Shown here in pieces: positions 53,901 to 54,975 of a DNA stretch of 54,975 bases (positions within the stretch are counted from its first letter, which is position 1; each line of letters begins with the position of its first letter). The notes below the pieces were generated by a model. It made no database searches. It saw nothing but the letters and a program-made list of their open reading frames with translations, and was not told the origin of the DNA. Origin of the DNA: Mesostigma viride (lineage: Eukaryota > Streptophyta > Mesostigmatophyceae > Mesostigmatales > Mesostigmataceae); contig RPFO01002099.1 in the NCBI GenBank assembly GCA_009746045.1, forward strand, positions 1 through 54,975. Direction: 5' to 3'. Position numbers and translations under genes: made by a program.

Positions 53901-54857
53901 CCCGTGGTGGGAAGGGATGATGCTGGTAATCGGTTCCTGGTGCAGGACGAAGACCCTTTCCGCGACCCGTCGGATATGAAACTGAGCAGGATTGAAGATG
54001 CCCTAAATTCCACGTTTCCCGTGCGGAAAGGAGGACGCGTTCGGCGACTTCCTACGACTTCAATCATTCGAGGGAGATTACGACGGGTTTCTCCTTCCCG
54101 GAGAAGGAAGCAGAAAGGGTCCGATGCAAGGAGCTTTCCCGACAGCTTTGGCACAAAAAGACCGTCGATGGTTCGGCGTGGTCTTTGCCTCGACAAAGCG
54201 CGCGTTCGGCAACTCGGACATGGGAAACACGTTCGGCAGTTTTAACACGGATCGGCGACCCATTCGTCGTGAAGAACGGAAACGGCTCGCGAAAAACGAA
54301 TCGGGACCATATCATGAACGCCACGCTGAAAACCCCGAGTCGCAGATCCGTTCGTCGTGCGACTCGGCCGCCGCACGATTACGTCTGCTGGATACATAAG
54401 AAAGCAGCAACTAACAGCGTTAAGGCCAACGGACGTCGGAGACGACATTTTCCCGGCCAAAAGGGCCTCGTTCATGCCCTCTGGGATACGTATGTGAACG
54501 AGACCCCTTTTCTCAGAGTGGGAGACGACGCATCGAAGTGCACATCTTCTCTCGCGCACCGTCGAAGGGCCGTCGAAACTCCTTCCGTAACAACCGGACA
54601 AAGGCGGGACGCGGATGACCGACCAGGATATCCAGGGTGGGGTCCAGATGATGGTCGACAAGCTGGTGCCCTTTTCGGAAAGAGCTCCTACGCGGAGAAT
54701 TCTGCGACCTTTTCGGGACAAGGACAACCCCCGGTACGCGAGTTTGGACACATGTTTCTCTTCGGACGCGACGACTCTCATGTACGACCGCGAGTACTCA
54801 GCAGAAAGAGAGGAAATCGACCCGGACTACGAGATTGGTCCCGCGTTAATTAATTAA
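53901..54857 (+). pseudogene. Frame-broken acidic protein
   Basis: Plus-strand pieces with coding character in changing frames: GNRFLVQDEDPFRDPSDMKL, EDAFGDFLRLQSFEGDYDGF, and at the end RDKDNPRYASLDTCFSSDAT to a TAA at 54855-54857, followed by an AT-rich ATTAATTAATTATTTAAT tail. The family is not recognised. The final frame (54615-54857) is intact from an ATG and could be a separate short gene. Confidence 0.35.
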
Positions 54858-54975
54858 TTATTTAATCCTATATTACGGCGGCGTTGGACGTGAGTGGAGA
54901 GTCAACGACTCGGCGGGCACGAGGACGGACATGCACGCTCGACTCGCGGCTCCATTATGGTTATCGTCCATCACT

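Overview
This window reads as a piece of a protist or algal nuclear genome that carries an endogenous giant virus. Three things argue for a eukaryotic host: GT-AG introns with pyrimidine-rich ends, AATAAA signals, and a complete Ty1/copia-like LTR retrotransposon. Membership of the middle block in Nucleocytoviricota rests mainly on the gene at 36955-38208, which matches a protein family (DUF5767) known from these viruses. It is supported by dense, short-spaced genes on both strands, a tRNA gene, an OTU protease, a BRO-like protein, F-box-like proteins, many N-terminally anchored membrane proteins and two fibre-like repeat proteins. I see no capsid, polymerase or packaging ATPase here, so the virus family is not assigned. 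The species is not identifiable from the sequence.

Layout. Positions 1-430 look like a decayed remnant. From about 750 to 12400 there is a host-like region with wide spacers: an acidic/basic repeat protein, then three divergent gene pairs. In each pair the minus gene encodes a multi-CxxC zinc protein. The plus partners are a RING/TRAF-type zinc protein, a MYND zinc-finger protein and a Pro/Gln/Ala-rich protein. Their shared upstream regions hold tandem repeats, heat-shock-like elements, CCAAT boxes, CACGGG motifs and a short GCCATAGCC motif close to the starts. A 1-kb foldback element with internal 52-bp repeats lies between the second and third pairs. Positions 12480-14300 are a transition zone.

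The virus-like block runs from about 14400 to 50900. Its left half (14400-27800) has six proteins with a C-x9-C-x(9-11)-C-x2-H microdomain, a tRNA, a spliced small gene, a BRO-like gene, tandem paralogous membrane proteins, a SAP/IQ-motif protein and an OTU protease followed by an OTU-like fragment. The retrotransposon (27849-36017) then interrupts the C-terminus of a membrane-protein gene, leaving a 5-7 bp target duplication. Its LTRs differ at one base, so the insertion is recent. The right half (36000-50900) holds the DUF5767 protein, an F-box-like protein, a nuclease-like protein, a RING protein, several membrane proteins and two large fibre-like proteins facing each other across 3 kb.

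Positions 50950-54975 are broken by many frame changes but still contain recognisable plus-strand coding pieces, including a Tc1/mariner-IS630-like transposase. Several genes elsewhere have single frame breaks that are mostly repaired by one extra base, often inside a homopolymer. This suggests consensus indel errors in the assembly, so gag and some 'broken' genes may be intact in reality.
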